Assembly: GCA_934539295.1 (NCBI GenBank)
Contig: CAKTCN010000035.1
Span: 1 to 33,541, forward strand
Reading direction: 5' to 3'
Length of the DNA: 33,541 nt
DNA from: an uncultured Allosphingosinicella sp.
GTDB taxonomy: Bacteria > Pseudomonadota > Alphaproteobacteria > Sphingomonadales > Sphingomonadaceae
The position numbers and the translations under genes were made by a program. This document shows positions 15,218 through 24,534 of this stretch, piece by piece (within the stretch, counting starts at the first letter, position 1; each line of letters opens with the position of its first letter). The notes under the pieces are model-generated. The model had not been told where the DNA came from and did no database searches. It saw nothing but the letters and a program-made list of their open reading frames with translations.

Positions 15218-15613
15218 TTGAGCCACCGCAATCCGTCCCGGCCGATGTCGCCGCACCTCACCATCTGGAAATGGGGTCCGCACATGGCGGCCTCCATCCT
15301 CAACCGCGCCACCGGCATCGGGCTGGCGACCGCGGGCGCCGTGGCGCTGATCTGGTGGCTGGTGGCGGCCGCGACCGGGCCGGAGGCTTACGAGACCTTC
15401 GTCGCGGTGGCACGTGGGCCCATCGGCGGGCTGATCGGCGTCGGCCTCACCTGGGCGATGTGGCAGCATACCGCCACCGGCCTTCGCCATCTCGTCATGG
15501 ACATCGGCGCGGGGTTCGAACTCAACACCAACAAGCGCTGGGCGCTGATCGTGATGATCGTGCCGATCGTGCTGACCGCGCTCACCTGGGCCTTCATCCT
15601 GGAGGCCTTCTGA
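15218..15613 (+). CDS. sdhC: Succinate dehydrogenase cytochrome b556 subunit
   Basis: A 131-aa membrane anchor of complex II that helps bind haem b and ubiquinone. It begins SHRNPSRPMSPHLTIWKW, the standard SdhC opening, followed by SILNRATGIGLA and three membrane helices. The haem-ligand region is visible as HTATGLRHLVMDIG. I set the start at TTG 15218 because GGGAG lies 9 bases upstream and the length (about 130) is normal. The frame further upstream has no site. The stop overlaps the sdhD start by one base (TGATG). Confidence 0.93.
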   Translation: MSHRNPSRPMSPHLTIWKWGPHMAASILNRATGIGLATAGAVALIWWLVAAATGPEAYETFVAVARGPIGGLIGVGLTWAMWQHTATGLRHLVMDIGAGFELNTNKRWALIVMIVPIVLTALTWAFILEAF

Positions 15614-15999
15614 TGCGCATGGAAACTCCCATCAAGCGCGTCCGCGGCTACGGATCGTCCAAGACCGGCGCGCACCATTGGTGGACGGAGCGGCTGAGCT
15701 CGGTCTCGACCCTCGTCCTGTTCGTGTGGTTCTTCGTGTCGCTGGTGCGCCTGCCTGACCTCGACCATGGCACCGTCGTCGAATGGTTGTCCTCGCCGCT
15801 CGCCGCGGTGCCGATGATCCTGCTGATCATCTCCACCTTCTGGCACCTCAAGATGGGGCTGCAGGTGGTGTGGGAGGATTATATCCACGAGTCGACCAAG
15901 GTCTTCTCGATCGTGCTCACCAGCTTCCTGTCCATTGCCGGCGCGGCGCTTGCCATCTTTGCCGTGCTCAAGATCGCCTTCGGCGGAGATGCCAGCTAA
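15613..15999 (+). CDS. sdhD: Succinate dehydrogenase hydrophobic membrane anchor
   Basis: A 128-aa second membrane anchor of complex II. The opening ...[16 protein letters not shown] is typical of alphaproteobacterial SdhD, followed by three helices (about residues 32-50, 60-80 and 98-122). The expected haem-side histidine lies in [13 protein letters not shown], followed by the DYIHE segment. It overlaps sdhC by one base upstream and sdhA by one base downstream (TAATG), so the three genes are translated as one coupled unit. Confidence 0.92.
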   Translation: MRMETPIKRVRGYGSSKTGAHHWWTERLSSVSTLVLFVWFFVSLVRLPDLDHGTVVEWLSSPLAAVPMILLIISTFWHLKMGLQVVWEDYIHESTKVFSIVLTSFLSIAGAALAIFAVLKIAFGGDAS

Positions 16000-17786
16000 T
16001 GTCTGAAGCCTATAAGATCATCGACCACATGTATGACGCGGTGGTCGTCGGCGCGGGCGGATCGGGCCTGCGCGCCACGATGGGCTGCGCCGAACAGGGC
16101 CTCAAGACCGCCTGCATCACCAAGGTGTTCCCCACCCGCAGCCACACGGTCGCGGCACAGGGCGGCATCGCGGCATCCTTGGGCAACAACACGCCGGACC
16201 ATTGGACCTGGCACATGTACGACACCGTCAAGGGCTCCGACTGGCTCGGCGACCAGGACGCGATCGAATATATGGTGCGCGAGGCCCCGGCCGCGGTGAT
16301 CGAGCTGGAACATGCCGGCGTGCCGTTCAGCCGCAACGACAACGGCACCATCTACCAGCGGCCGTTCGGCGGCCACATGCAGAATATGGGCGAGGGCCCC
16401 CCGGTGCAGCGCACCTGCGCCGCCGCCGACCGCACCGGCCACGCCATGCTCCACGCGCTCTACCAGCAGAGCCTGAAGTATGACGCCGACTTCTTCATCG
16501 AATATTTCGCGCTCGACCTCATCATGGAGGGCGGCGAGTGCAAGGGCGTCATCGCTTTGTGCATGGAAGACGGCACCATCCACCGCTTCCGCAGCCATGC
16601 CACCGTGCTTGCCACCGGCGGCGGCGGGCGCATGTATTATTCGGCAACCTCGGCCCACACCTGCACCGGCGACGGCAATGCGATGGTGCTGCGCGCCGGC
16701 CTGCCGCTCCAGGACATGGAGTTTGTCCAGTTCCACCCGACCGGCATCTACGGCGCGGGCGTGCTGATCACCGAAGGCGCGCGCGGCGAGGGCGGCTACC
16801 TTACCAACTCCGAAGGCGAGCGCTTCATGGAGCGCTATGCACCGTCCGCTAAGGACCTCGCGTCGCGTGACGTGGTGGCGCGCTCGATGGCGATGGAGAT
16901 GCGCGAGGGCCGGGGCGTCGGCAAGAATGGGGACCATATCTTCTTGCACCTCGACCATATCGACCCGGCCGTGCTGGCCGAGCGTCTGCCGGGCATTACC
17001 GAGACCGGCAAGATCTTCGCCGGCGTCGACCTGACGCGCCAGCCGCTGCCGGTCACGCCGACCGTCCACTACAATATGGGCGGCATCCCCTGTAACTATC
17101 ATGGCGAAGTCGTGACCCTTCGCGACGGTAATCCGGACGCGGTCGTGCCCGGCCTGTTTGCAGTGGGCGAGGCGGCCTGCGTGTCGGTGCACGGCGCCAA
17201 TCGCCTCGGCTCCAACAGCCTGATCGACCTGGTCGTGTTCGGCCGCGCGACGGGCTTCCGCATCGGCGAGCTGGTCAAGCCCAACAGCAAGCACGGCACG
17301 GCGGTCAAGGAAGCGGACGACAAGGCGGTCAGCCGCCTCGACCGCTACCGCCACGCCAAGGGCGGCTCGCCCACGGCCGAGGTCCGCCTCGACATGCAGC
17401 GCACCATGCAGAAGCATTGCGCCGTGTTCCGCGATACCGAGCTGCTGGCCGAGGGCCGCACCCACATCGACCAGGTCTATGGCCGTCTCGCCGACGTGAA
17501 CGTCACCGATCGCAGCCTGATCTGGAACACCGACCTGGTGGAAACGCTGGAGCTCGACAACCTCGTGCCCCAGGCCGTGGTGACGATGCACTCCGCCGCC
17601 AACCGCCAGGAAAGCCGCGGCGCGCACATGCACGAGGACTTCCCCAACCGCGACGACGCGAACTGGATGAAGCACACGATCAGCTGGTTCGACGCCGGCA
17701 AGGTCACGATCGACTACCGCCCGGTGCACGAATATACGCTCACCGACGAGGTGAACTACATCAAGCCCAAGGCACGCGTTTATTAA
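15999..17786 (+). CDS. sdhA: Succinate dehydrogenase flavoprotein subunit
   Basis: A 595-aa catalytic subunit that oxidises succinate to fumarate and passes electrons to FAD. The dinucleotide fold is [12 protein letters not shown] (residues 15-26), and the covalent FAD His is H49 in [10 protein letters not shown]. Substrate residues lie in [11 protein letters not shown] and in the [11 protein letters not shown] region. [11 protein letters not shown] and [14 protein letters not shown] also match the family. The C-terminus [10 protein letters not shown] is the usual end. The ATG at 15999 overlaps the sdhD stop. The iron-sulfur subunit gene sdhB, which commonly follows, is not present: a repeat and a convergent gene come next. 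Confidence 0.97.
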   Translation: MSEAYKIIDHMYDAVVVGAGGSGLRATMGCAEQGLKTACITKVFPTRSHTVAAQGGIAASLGNNTPDHWTWHMYDTVKGSDWLGDQDAIEYMVREAPAAVIELEHAGVPFSRNDNGTIYQRPFGGHMQNMGEGPPVQRTCAAADRTGHAMLHALYQQSLKYDADFFIEYFALDLIMEGGECKGVIALCMEDGTIHRFRSHATVLATGGGGRMYYSATSAHTCTGDGNAMVLRAGLPLQDMEFVQFHPTGIYGAGVLITEGARGEGGYLTNSEGERFMERYAPSAKDLASRDVVARSMAMEMREGRGVGKNGDHIFLHLDHIDPAVLAERLPGITETGKIFAGVDLTRQPLPVTPTVHYNMGGIPCNYHGEVVTLRDGNPDAVVPGLFAVGEAACVSVHGANRLGSNSLIDLVVFGRATGFRIGELVKPNSKHGTAVKEADDKAVSRLDRYRHAKGGSPTAEVRLDMQRTMQKHCAVFRDTELLAEGRTHIDQVYGRLADVNVTDRSLIWNTDLVETLELDNLVPQAVVTMHSAANRQESRGAHMHEDFPNRDDANWMKHTISWFDAGKVTIDYRPVHEYTLTDEVNYIKPKARVY

Positions 17787-17797
17787 GCTCACGTCAT

Positions 17798-17867
17798 GCC
17801 GGACTCGGTCCGGCATCCCGCTTCCTTGCGCTTGAAAAAGAACCGGAACCCCGGATCGAGTCCGGGG
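17798..17867. repeat. Paired hairpin repeat after sdhA
   Basis: Two perfect hairpins, GCCGGAC/GTCCGGC (17798-17804/17808-17814) and CCCCGGA/TCCGGGG (17849-17855/17861-17867), are separated by 34 bp. I recall this TCATGCCGGAC...TCCGGGGTGACG form as a common intergenic repeat in sphingomonads. It lies between the convergent sdhA and cyclophilin genes and probably terminates both. Confidence 0.65.
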
Positions 17868-17878
17868 TGACGGATGCT

Positions 17879-18784
17879 TCAGGGTGTGGCCCGCACCGGC
17901 ACCGGCGCATTGCACACGTCTACGCCGCCCGCCGGCACCTGGAAGAAGTCGCCACCGCGATTGGCGCGGCCTTTGACATAGGTGACGAAGGAGGCGCTGT
18001 CGGTGCGCATCGCCTGGTAGCGGGGGCGCTCGGCGGCGGGCATGTCGGCAGCGATGCGGACCCGGGTGATCGGCACATGCTTTGTCTTGTCGGCGATGAA
18101 TCCCAGCGCCTCCTTCCCGCGCGGAATGGAGGACAGGAGGTCGATGCCTTCGATCACGCGGCCGATCGTTGCGATGTTGCGGTCGAGGTGGCGCGGCGCA
18201 TGACCGATCACGGCGTAAAGCTCGCCGCCGGTTCCGGTGTCCGGCGCGAGGTCGCGACCGACGCCTACGCTGCCGTAGCAATGGGTGAGCCAGGCGTTGC
18301 CACGCGTTTCGTCATAACCGATGGGCCATCCGGCAGCATGGCCGGTAGCGGGTGCATAGGCATCGGGATAGCCGAGCGGGCGGGGTACTAGGCCGAGAAT
18401 TGGGCGCTCGTACTCCGCCGCAGGTTTTGTCACCACGCCCGCGGGCAGCGGTACTTCGGCATCGCCATTACCCCATTGGGCGACATAATTGTCCTGCAAT
18501 CGGTAGATGGAGGCCTTGTCCCACCAACCGCCGCGCGCGAACGCCCTTACATTGGCGACGTGGACGGGTGCGAAGGCTGGCGCGAGCTGGATCACCACAC
18601 GCCCAAGGCCCTGGAGATCCATGACGAGCAGGTCCTCGTCGGCAATGTCCTGCCAGTCGGCGGCGGGTGCCTGCGCTATCGTTTGCGAAGGCTCGGGCGC
18701 GGGCTCCGGCATCGGACGCCATGCCTGGGCGCCCGCGCAACCTGCCACTGCAACGGTTCCGAGGATCAATGAACGGATGCGCAT
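17879..18784 (-). CDS. Cyclophilin-type peptidylprolyl isomerase, lipoprotein
   Basis: A 301-aa exported protein with a lipobox (VAGC, Cys near residue 16) and a Pro-rich linker, then a cyclophilin domain from about residue 55. It catalyses cis-trans isomerisation of prolyl bonds, presumably in periplasmic protein folding. The domain starts GRVVIQLAPAFAPVHVANV. YRLQDNYVAQWGN matches the usual FHRVI-FMIQGG segment, though with Tyr in place of Phe, and IGRVIEGID matches the later part. Long insertions and a Tyr-for-Phe change mean activity may be reduced. It lies 46 bp downstream of the TSUP gene and may share its transcript. Confidence 0.85.
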   Translation of the reverse strand: MRIRSLILGTVAVAGCAGAQAWRPMPEPAPEPSQTIAQAPAADWQDIADEDLLVMDLQGLGRVVIQLAPAFAPVHVANVRAFARGGWWDKASIYRLQDNYVAQWGNGDAEVPLPAGVVTKPAAEYERPILGLVPRPLGYPDAYAPATGHAAGWPIGYDETRGNAWLTHCYGSVGVGRDLAPDTGTGGELYAVIGHAPRHLDRNIATIGRVIEGIDLLSSIPRGKEALGFIADKTKHVPITRVRIAADMPAAERPRYQAMRTDSASFVTYVKGRANRGGDFFQVPAGGVDVCNAPVPVRATP

Positions 18785-18830
18785 GCGTGGTTCCCCTTCG
18801 CAAGCATAGGGGCAGTTGCATGCGCCGGCG

Positions 18831-19595
18831 TCAAGTCACGGCGCGGTAGATGCCGTAGGCGCTGGTGAGGATCAGGACGATGCTGACGGCGATCATCAGC
18901 GTCTTGGCCGGCACCCGCTTGGCGATGAAGGCGCCGAACGGCGCCGCGAACACGCCGCCGATGAGCAGGCCGATCGTCGGCGCGCCGAAGGCGTTCGCGC
19001 CCAGTGCCAGAATGAAGGTGGCCGATATCGTGAGCGCGAGGAAGAACTCCGCCGTGTTGACGGTGCCAATTACCTTGCGCGGCGTCGCACCCTGAACGAG
19101 CAGGTTGGACGTCACCACGGGTCCCCAGCCACCGCCACCCGCAGCGTCCAGGAAGCCGCCGATCAGACCGAGCGGCTCGATCACCTTGGGCTGGCGCTCG
19201 ACATGGATGTGACGCAGGGCGCGCCACAACATGTAGAAGCCGATCAGCGTCAGGTAGGCGAGGACGAACGGGCGCGCGTCATCGGCATGGATGTTGGTCA
19301 GCACATAGGCGCCGAGTACGCCCCCGATCATCCCGGGGATGACGATCCGCGCGAACAGCTTCCAATCGACATTGCGGTGCAGGATGTGGCTGACGCTCGA
19401 CACGGCGGTGGTGAACACCTCCACCGTATGGACCCGGCCTGACGCGACCGCAGGCGGAACGCCGATGCTGATCAACAAGGTGTTGCAGATGACGCCGAAG
19501 GCCATGCCAAGCGCGCCGTCGACGATCTGCGCCGCGAAACCGATTGCAATGAACGGGAGCACGTCGGCCAAGCTGATGCTTGCGATTTCGATCAA
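18831..19595 (-). CDS. TSUP family transporter (TauE/SafE-like)
   Basis: A 254-aa inner-membrane protein with about eight hydrophobic segments and the repeated family pattern, for example FAAQIVDGALGMAFG near the start and GFLDAAGGGGWGPV in the middle. The family exports or imports sulfite, sulfonates or related small anions; the substrate here is unknown. I prefer the TTG at 19595 (GGAG 6 bases upstream) over the longer open frame starting at 19628, which has no site. The C-terminal half runs through three further helices. It is divergent from serS, 164 bp away. Confidence 0.85.
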   Translation of the reverse strand: MIEIASISLADVLPFIAIGFAAQIVDGALGMAFGVICNTLLISIGVPPAVASGRVHTVEVFTTAVSSVSHILHRNVDWKLFARIVIPGMIGGVLGAYVLTNIHADDARPFVLAYLTLIGFYMLWRALRHIHVERQPKVIEPLGLIGGFLDAAGGGGWGPVVTSNLLVQGATPRKVIGTVNTAEFFLALTISATFILALGANAFGAPTIGLLIGGVFAAPFGAFIAKRVPAKTLMIAVSIVLILTSAYGIYRAVT

Positions 19596-19759
19596 TGTGC
19601 TCTCCGGAAAGTCCCCATTCAGAAGCAAGGCAGATGGACCAGTCCCGACCCGCTGCGCAACCGCCCTACCCAGAAAAGCGAATTTCCACCAATCTGTTCC
19701 ACTCCCGCGCGACGGCTTTGCCTTGCGCGCGGTCCGATGGCTGGATTAGTGCGCGAGAC

Positions 19760-21019
19760 ATGCTGAACATGGCCCTCGTCCGCGAAAATCCCGATCTCGT
19801 CCGCAAGGCGATCGAGGAGAAGAACGTCACGCTCGATGTCGATGCACTGATCGGCCTCGACGGCGAGGTGCGCAGCCTCAAGAGCGAGGTGGACGAGCTT
19901 CGCCGCCTCCGCAACGAGATCAGCGCCGGCTTCAAGACGGCCGACCCGGCGGAGCGGCCTGCATTGGGTGCCAAGGCCAAGGAATATGGCGCGCGTGCCG
20001 GCGAGGTCGAGGCGGCACTCGCCGAGAAGGAAGAGGCGCTGAAGGGCCTGATGCTGCGCCTTCCGGGCATACCCTGGGAGGGCGCGCCGGTCGGGCCGGA
20101 CGAGAGCTTCAACACGGTGGTGCGCCAGGAAGGCGCGGTGCCGCAGTTCGACTTCAAACCCCGCGATCATGTCGAATTGCTGGAGCTGAACGACTGGGCG
20201 GAGCTCGGGCGGATCACGCAGGTATCGGGTTCGCGCACCTACTGCCTCAAGGGTCGGCTGGCGATCCTCGAACAGGCGCTGATGTTCTGGGCGCAGCAGA
20301 AGCTCAGCGCCGAAGGCTTTTCGGTGATGACCGTGCCGGCGCTGGCGCGCCCGCAGGCGTTCGTCGCGACGGGCCACTTCCCGGGCCATGAGGAAGAGGC
20401 TTACTCCGTGCCGGAGGACGGCCTCCATCTCGCCGGCACGGGCGAGATCGCGCTGACCTCGCTCCACACGGGCGAGATCATCGAGGCGGACAAGCTGCCG
20501 ATCCTCTATGCCGGCTACTCCCCCTGCTTCCGGCGCGAGGCGGGCAGTGCGGGCCGCGACGTGCGCGGCCTCCTGCGCGTCCATCAATTCTACAAGCTCG
20601 AACAATATGTGATCTGCGAGGATGACGACGAGGTTTCGGCGGAGTGGCATGCGAAGCTACTGGCCAATGCCGAGATGCTGCTGACCGAACTGGAGATCCC
20701 CTATCAGGTGATCGAGGCATCCACCGGCGACATGGGTCTCGGCAAATATCGGATGAACGACATCGAGAGCTGGGTCCCGAGCCTTGGCAAATATCGCGAG
20801 ACGCATAGCTGTTCGACGCTGCACGACTGGCAGGCCCGCCGCGCAAACCTTCGTTGGCGCGATGGCGAGCGCAAGGTGCGGTTCGTGCACACGCTCAACA
20901 ACACGGCGCTGGCGAGCCCGCGCATCCTGGTACCGCTGCTGGAGAACCATCAGACGGAGGATGGCCGGGTGCGGCTGCCCAAGGCGCTGCAAGGCCTGAT
21001 GGGCGGCGAGTTCCTCTAA
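19760..21019 (+). CDS. serS: Seryl-tRNA synthetase
   Basis: A 419-aa class II aminoacyl-tRNA synthetase that charges tRNA-Ser. The N-terminal tRNA-binding arm is a long coiled coil (residues about 25-105). The catalytic core shows TGEIALTSLHTGEI (serine binding), motif 2 FRREAGSAGRDVRGLLRVHQF and motif 3 ending ...ASPRILVPLLENHQ. GKYRMNDIESWVPS is the usual SerRS segment. The start MLNMALVRENPDLV fits the family; the frame open upstream (from 19580) crosses the intergenic region. The ribosome site is weak (GCGAG). A repeat follows 8 bp after the stop. Confidence 0.96.
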   Translation: MLNMALVRENPDLVRKAIEEKNVTLDVDALIGLDGEVRSLKSEVDELRRLRNEISAGFKTADPAERPALGAKAKEYGARAGEVEAALAEKEEALKGLMLRLPGIPWEGAPVGPDESFNTVVRQEGAVPQFDFKPRDHVELLELNDWAELGRITQVSGSRTYCLKGRLAILEQALMFWAQQKLSAEGFSVMTVPALARPQAFVATGHFPGHEEEAYSVPEDGLHLAGTGEIALTSLHTGEIIEADKLPILYAGYSPCFRREAGSAGRDVRGLLRVHQFYKLEQYVICEDDDEVSAEWHAKLLANAEMLLTELEIPYQVIEASTGDMGLGKYRMNDIESWVPSLGKYRETHSCSTLHDWQARRANLRWRDGERKVRFVHTLNNTALASPRILVPLLENHQTEDGRVRLPKALQGLMGGEFL

Positions 21020-21027
21020 GATCGCTC

Positions 21028-21112
21028 CGTCATCGCGAGCGTAGCGCGGCAATCCAGTGCTGACTCCGACGCAGCCTGGATGGCTTCGTCGCTACGCTCC
21101 TCGCAATGACGA
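21028..21112. repeat. Inverted intergenic repeat after serS
   Basis: The ends CGTCATCGCGAGCGTAGC and GCTACGCTCCTCGCAATGACG are inverted imperfect copies that enclose a second inverted pair (AATCCAG/CTGGATGG). I recall this family as widespread between genes in sphingomonads. It may act as the serS terminator. Confidence 0.6.
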
Positions 21113-21172
21113 CTTGTTGTGGGCGGCACGACGAAGGACCCGCCACTGGAACTCTCGTCACCAAAATGTCAT

Positions 21173-21880
21173 ATGCTGTTGATGAACAGCATCGCCGCCA
21201 TAGCCGAGGACCGTGCGCCGCCGCTCAGCTTCCTGCTGCGTGAGGCCGGTGCGCTCGTGAACCTGCGCTGGAAGAGCCTGCTGGCGCGGACGACTCCCGC
21301 GCAAAGCTCCGGTGAGGGGCGGCCGGTGATGGTCATTCCTGGTTTGCTGTCCAGCGATCGTTCCACCGTGGTGATGCGCCGCATGCTGCGCACGCATGGC
21401 TATCGCGCTTATGGGTGGAGCCTGGGCATCAACCGCGGCGTCAGCGCCAGCCTGCTGGAGCGCGCGGAGGCGGAACTGGAGCGTATCGCAAGCCGTCGCG
21501 GCAAGGTGACCTTGATCGGCTGGAGCCTGGGCGGCCTCTATGCGCGCGAGATCGCCAAGCGCCGGCCCGACCTGGTTAATCGGGTGATCACGCTCGGCAG
21601 TCCGTTTTCCGGCGACATCCACGCCAACAATGCCTGGCGGCTGTACGAGATGGTCAACGACCACAAGGTGGACAATCCGCCGATCGACGCGCGCGTCCAT
21701 GAAAAGCCGCCGGTGCCCACGATCGCGCTCTGGTCGCGCAAGGACGGGATCGTTGCGCCGGCCTGCGCCCGCGGGCTGGAAGGCGAGTGCGACCGCACCG
21801 TCGAGGTTGATTGCACACATATCGGCTTCATGGCCGAGCCTTGTGCCCTGCAGGCGGTACTCGAGGTGTTGAAGGACTGA
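21173..21880 (+). CDS. Alpha/beta hydrolase (lipase/esterase-like)
   Basis: A protein of about 235 aa with an alpha/beta-hydrolase fold. VMVIPGLLSSDRS marks the first strand and oxyanion region. The nucleophile elbow is IGWSLGGLYARE (Ser within GWSLGG). An Asp lies in SRKDGIV and a His in DCTHIGFM at the expected positions. There is no signal peptide, so it is likely cytoplasmic. Several starts are possible: ATG at 21173, ATG at 21182, or a GTG at 21119 inside the repeat; none has a good ribosome site. Natural substrate is unknown; similar proteins are annotated as esterases or acyltransferases. Confidence 0.75.
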   Translation: MLLMNSIAAIAEDRAPPLSFLLREAGALVNLRWKSLLARTTPAQSSGEGRPVMVIPGLLSSDRSTVVMRRMLRTHGYRAYGWSLGINRGVSASLLERAEAELERIASRRGKVTLIGWSLGGLYAREIAKRRPDLVNRVITLGSPFSGDIHANNAWRLYEMVNDHKVDNPPIDARVHEKPPVPTIALWSRKDGIVAPACARGLEGECDRTVEVDCTHIGFMAEPCALQAVLEVLKD

Positions 21881-21885
21881 AACTT

Positions 21886-21904
21886 CCCTCCCTTCCTGGG
21901 AGGG
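21886..21904. terminator. Hairpin between convergent genes
   Basis: CCCTCCC (21886-21892), loop TTCCT, GGGAGGG (21898-21904). It is a short member of the G/C-rich palindromic repeat family and lies between the hydrolase stop at 21880 and the thioesterase stop at 21911. Confidence 0.6.
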
Positions 21905-21910
21905 GAGGGG

Positions 21911-22303
21911 TTAGCGCATGAACGGCGCCACCACCTCCGGTGGGACGCGAATCGGGCGGCCGGTCGCCTTGTCGATGATCGCCCACGTGGTCCGGGCCTT
22001 CACCCGCACCTTGCCGTCCTCGCCGGTGAATTCCATCAGCCGGTCGAAGCGCGCACCCTTGGGCGCTTCGCCGACCCAGGTGCGGGCATGGACCGTCTCG
22101 CCCGGCAGGACTGCGCGCAGATAGTCGATCTCGTGCCGGGTGATCACCCAGAAATAGGCGTCGGCATGGGCAGGATCGGCGACGGCATACCAATGCGCCG
22201 TCGCCACATCCTGGATCCAGCGCACCCACACCGCATTGTTGACGTGGCCGAGCTCGTCGATATCGTCTTGCGACGCGGTGATGGTGCGCTCGAACGGGGT
22301 CAC
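21911..22303 (-). CDS. Acyl-CoA thioesterase, 4HBT hotdog family
   Basis: A 130-aa hotdog-fold thioesterase that hydrolyses acyl-CoA or related thioesters. The motif DIDELGHVNNAVWVRW (residues about 14-29) contains the catalytic Asp of the 4-hydroxybenzoyl-CoA thioesterase type. The rest (YFWVITRHEIDYLRAVLPGE, VRVKARTTWAIID) follows the same fold. The start is a GTG at 22303 overlapping the stop of the oligopeptidase gene (GTGA). The ATG frame further upstream lies inside that gene. The acyl chain preference is unknown. Confidence 0.86.
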   Translation of the reverse strand: MTPFERTITASQDDIDELGHVNNAVWVRWIQDVATAHWYAVADPAHADAYFWVITRHEIDYLRAVLPGETVHARTWVGEAPKGARFDRLMEFTGEDGKVRVKARTTWAIIDKATGRPIRVPPEVVAPFMR

Positions 22304-24447
22304 TTGGCCGCGTCTTCCCCATTGTGGGCGAGGACGAAGGCATAGGCCTCCGCCGTCTCGCGCAGCCGCTCCCACCGGCCCGACTTGCCGCCATGGCCTG
22401 CGCCCATGTTGATCTTGAGCAGCAGGGGCGCGTTACCGGTTGCGGTGGCGCGCAGCTTGGCCGCCCACTTGGCCGGCTCCCAATAGGTGACGCGCGGATC
22501 GTTGAGGCCGCCGGTGATGAGCAAGGGCGGATAGGCCTGTGCCTTGACCTGGTCGTAGGGCGAATAGGATCGGATATATTCGAACGCGGCCTTGTCGGTG
22601 ATCGGATTGCCCCATTCGGGCCACTCGCCCGGCGTCAGCGGCAGGCTCTCGTCCTGCATGGTGTTGAGCACGTCCACGAACGGCACGTCGGCCACTACCG
22701 CGCCCCACAAGCTCGGGTCCGAGTTCACCACCGCACCCATCAGCTCGCCGCCGGCCGAGCCGCCGTTGATGCCGATATTGCCCGCCTTGGTGAAGCCTTG
22801 CGCGACCAGGCCCTTGGCCGCGTCCACGAAGTCGTTGAACGTGTTGGTGCGCTTGGTGAGCTTGCCGTCCAGGAACCACTGGTAGCCGAGGTCGTCGCCG
22901 CCGCGAATATGCGCGATCGCGAAGGCATAGCCGCGGTCGAGCAGCGACAGGCGCGTGGTCGAGAAGCTCGGCGGGACGGCATAGCCATAAGCGCCATAGG
23001 CGTAGAGGAAGAGCTTGCCCTGGCCGTTCTTTTCGAAGCCCTTCTTGTACACGACCGAAACCGGAACCTGCTTGCCATCGCGGGTCGGCAGCATCAGCCG
23101 CTCGGTCGCATATTGGCTGGCGTCATAGCCTGACGGCACCTGCTGGACCTTCAGCGTCTCGAGCTTCTTCTGCGCCGGATGATAGTCGTACACGGTCGAG
23201 GGCGTGACCATCGAGCTGTAGCTCAGGCGGTAGGCGGCCGGCGCATATTCCGGGTTGCTGGCAAGGCCCACCGTATAGCTCGCCTCCGGGAACTGGATGC
23301 GCTCCTCCGCGCCCGCATAGGTGCGCAGCCGCACCTGATCGAGCCCGTTCAGCCGTTCGCTGATTGCCAGGTGATCGCGGAACGCGCTGATGCCGCGAAG
23401 ATAGACCTCGTCCGATCCGGCGATCACCGTCTTCCACTCGGCAGGCTTGGCCGGGTCGGCCTCGGCGATGCGGAAGTTGACGTGATCGTCGTTGGTCAGG
23501 ATCCACAGCTTGCCGTGGCTCGCATCGACCGAATATTGCCGATTGGCCTTGCGCGGCGAGATAAGGGTCAGCCGCCTGGTGGGGTCGGCGGCGGAAACGA
23601 AGCGGACTTCGCTGGTCGCATTGTCACCGGTGGAGATGAAGATCAGGCTCTTGTCCTGCGACTCGCCGACGCCGACGGTGAAGCCGAGCTCGTCCTTCTC
23701 CTCATAGATCGTGACGTCGGACGCGACCGGCTGGCCCAGGCGATGGTAGCGCGCGCGATAGCTGCGCCAATTGTCGTTCACTTCGGTGAAGACCACGCCC
23801 TTGCTGTCGCTGGTCCATGCCGGCGATCCGATGCCGACCTCGGTCACCGTTTCCAGATCCTTGCCCGTGGCGAGGTCGCGGATCTTGAGCTTGAACCGCT
23901 CGGAACCATTGTCGTCGACCAGGGTCGCGGCGAGCTTGCCGTCCGGACTGGTCGACAGGCCGCCCAGGCGGAAATATTCCTTGCCTTCGGCTTCCGCAGT
24001 CTCGTCGAAGATCACCTGCGTTTCGCCGCCCGCCGCGGGCTTGCGATACCAGGTGCGATATTGCGCACCGGGCTTGAACGCCCACCAGTACAGCCAGTCC
24101 CCGTCCTTCTGCGGCACGCTCGACTCGTCCTCCTGGACGCGGCCCTTCATCTCCTCGAACAGGGTTTCGACGGTGCCGGCGAGCGGCTTCATCTCCTGCT
24201 CGAAATAGGCATTCTCGGCCTTGAGGTAGGACAGAACGTCCTCGTCATCGACCTTGGGGTAGGACTGATCCTTGAGCCAGAAATACGGATCCTCCACCGT
24301 ATAGCCGTGGCGCGTATAGCTGTGCGGGCGCTGCTCGGCCTTGGGCGGTTCCAGTCGCTTGGTCTCGTTGGTCATCGCGGCTTTCGGTGCTTGCGCCAGC
24401 GCCGGTGCGGCACTGGCGAGGAGAAGGATGGTGAATAGCTTGCGCAT
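22300..24447 (-). CDS. S9 family peptidase, oligopeptidase B-like, exported
   Basis: A 715-aa prolyl-oligopeptidase-family serine peptidase; oligopeptidase B cuts short peptides after basic residues. The N-terminus is a Sec signal peptide (KLFTILLLASAAPALA). The beta-propeller domain spans about residues 50-440, and the catalytic domain follows. The triad is visible: Ser in NGGSAGGELMGA, Asp in TGGLNDPRVTYWEP and His in MGAGHGGKSGR. Near the propeller start, HGYTVEDPYFWLKD is typical of oligopeptidase B. The signal peptide places it in the periplasm, unlike the cytosolic E. coli enzyme. It is coupled to the thioesterase and divergent from pepP-like 24535-26328. Confidence 0.92.
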   Translation of the reverse strand: MRKLFTILLLASAAPALAQAPKAAMTNETKRLEPPKAEQRPHSYTRHGYTVEDPYFWLKDQSYPKVDDEDVLSYLKAENAYFEQEMKPLAGTVETLFEEMKGRVQEDESSVPQKDGDWLYWWAFKPGAQYRTWYRKPAAGGETQVIFDETAEAEGKEYFRLGGLSTSPDGKLAATLVDDNGSERFKLKIRDLATGKDLETVTEVGIGSPAWTSDSKGVVFTEVNDNWRSYRARYHRLGQPVASDVTIYEEKDELGFTVGVGESQDKSLIFISTGDNATSEVRFVSAADPTRRLTLISPRKANRQYSVDASHGKLWILTNDDHVNFRIAEADPAKPAEWKTVIAGSDEVYLRGISAFRDHLAISERLNGLDQVRLRTYAGAEERIQFPEASYTVGLASNPEYAPAAYRLSYSSMVTPSTVYDYHPAQKKLETLKVQQVPSGYDASQYATERLMLPTRDGKQVPVSVVYKKGFEKNGQGKLFLYAYGAYGYAVPPSFSTTRLSLLDRGYAFAIAHIRGGDDLGYQWFLDGKLTKRTNTFNDFVDAAKGLVAQGFTKAGNIGINGGSAGGELMGAVVNSDPSLWGAVVADVPFVDVLNTMQDESLPLTPGEWPEWGNPITDKAAFEYIRSYSPYDQVKAQAYPPLLITGGLNDPRVTYWEPAKWAAKLRATATGNAPLLLKINMGAGHGGKSGRWERLRETAEAYAFVLAHNGEDAAK

Positions 24448-24534
24448 GTGGCTGTTTTCCCCGCTCGTTCAACCGGTGGCAAAGGCGCGCCGCCCGGCTT
24501 AATGCTGCCGCCATTGCTAACAAGGAAACCACCC

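Noticed and set aside
15996..18281. 761-codon open frame on the minus strand over sdhA
   Set aside because: It is antisense to the fully recognisable sdhA, is rich in Arg/His/Gly as expected for high-GC shadows, and has no family motif.
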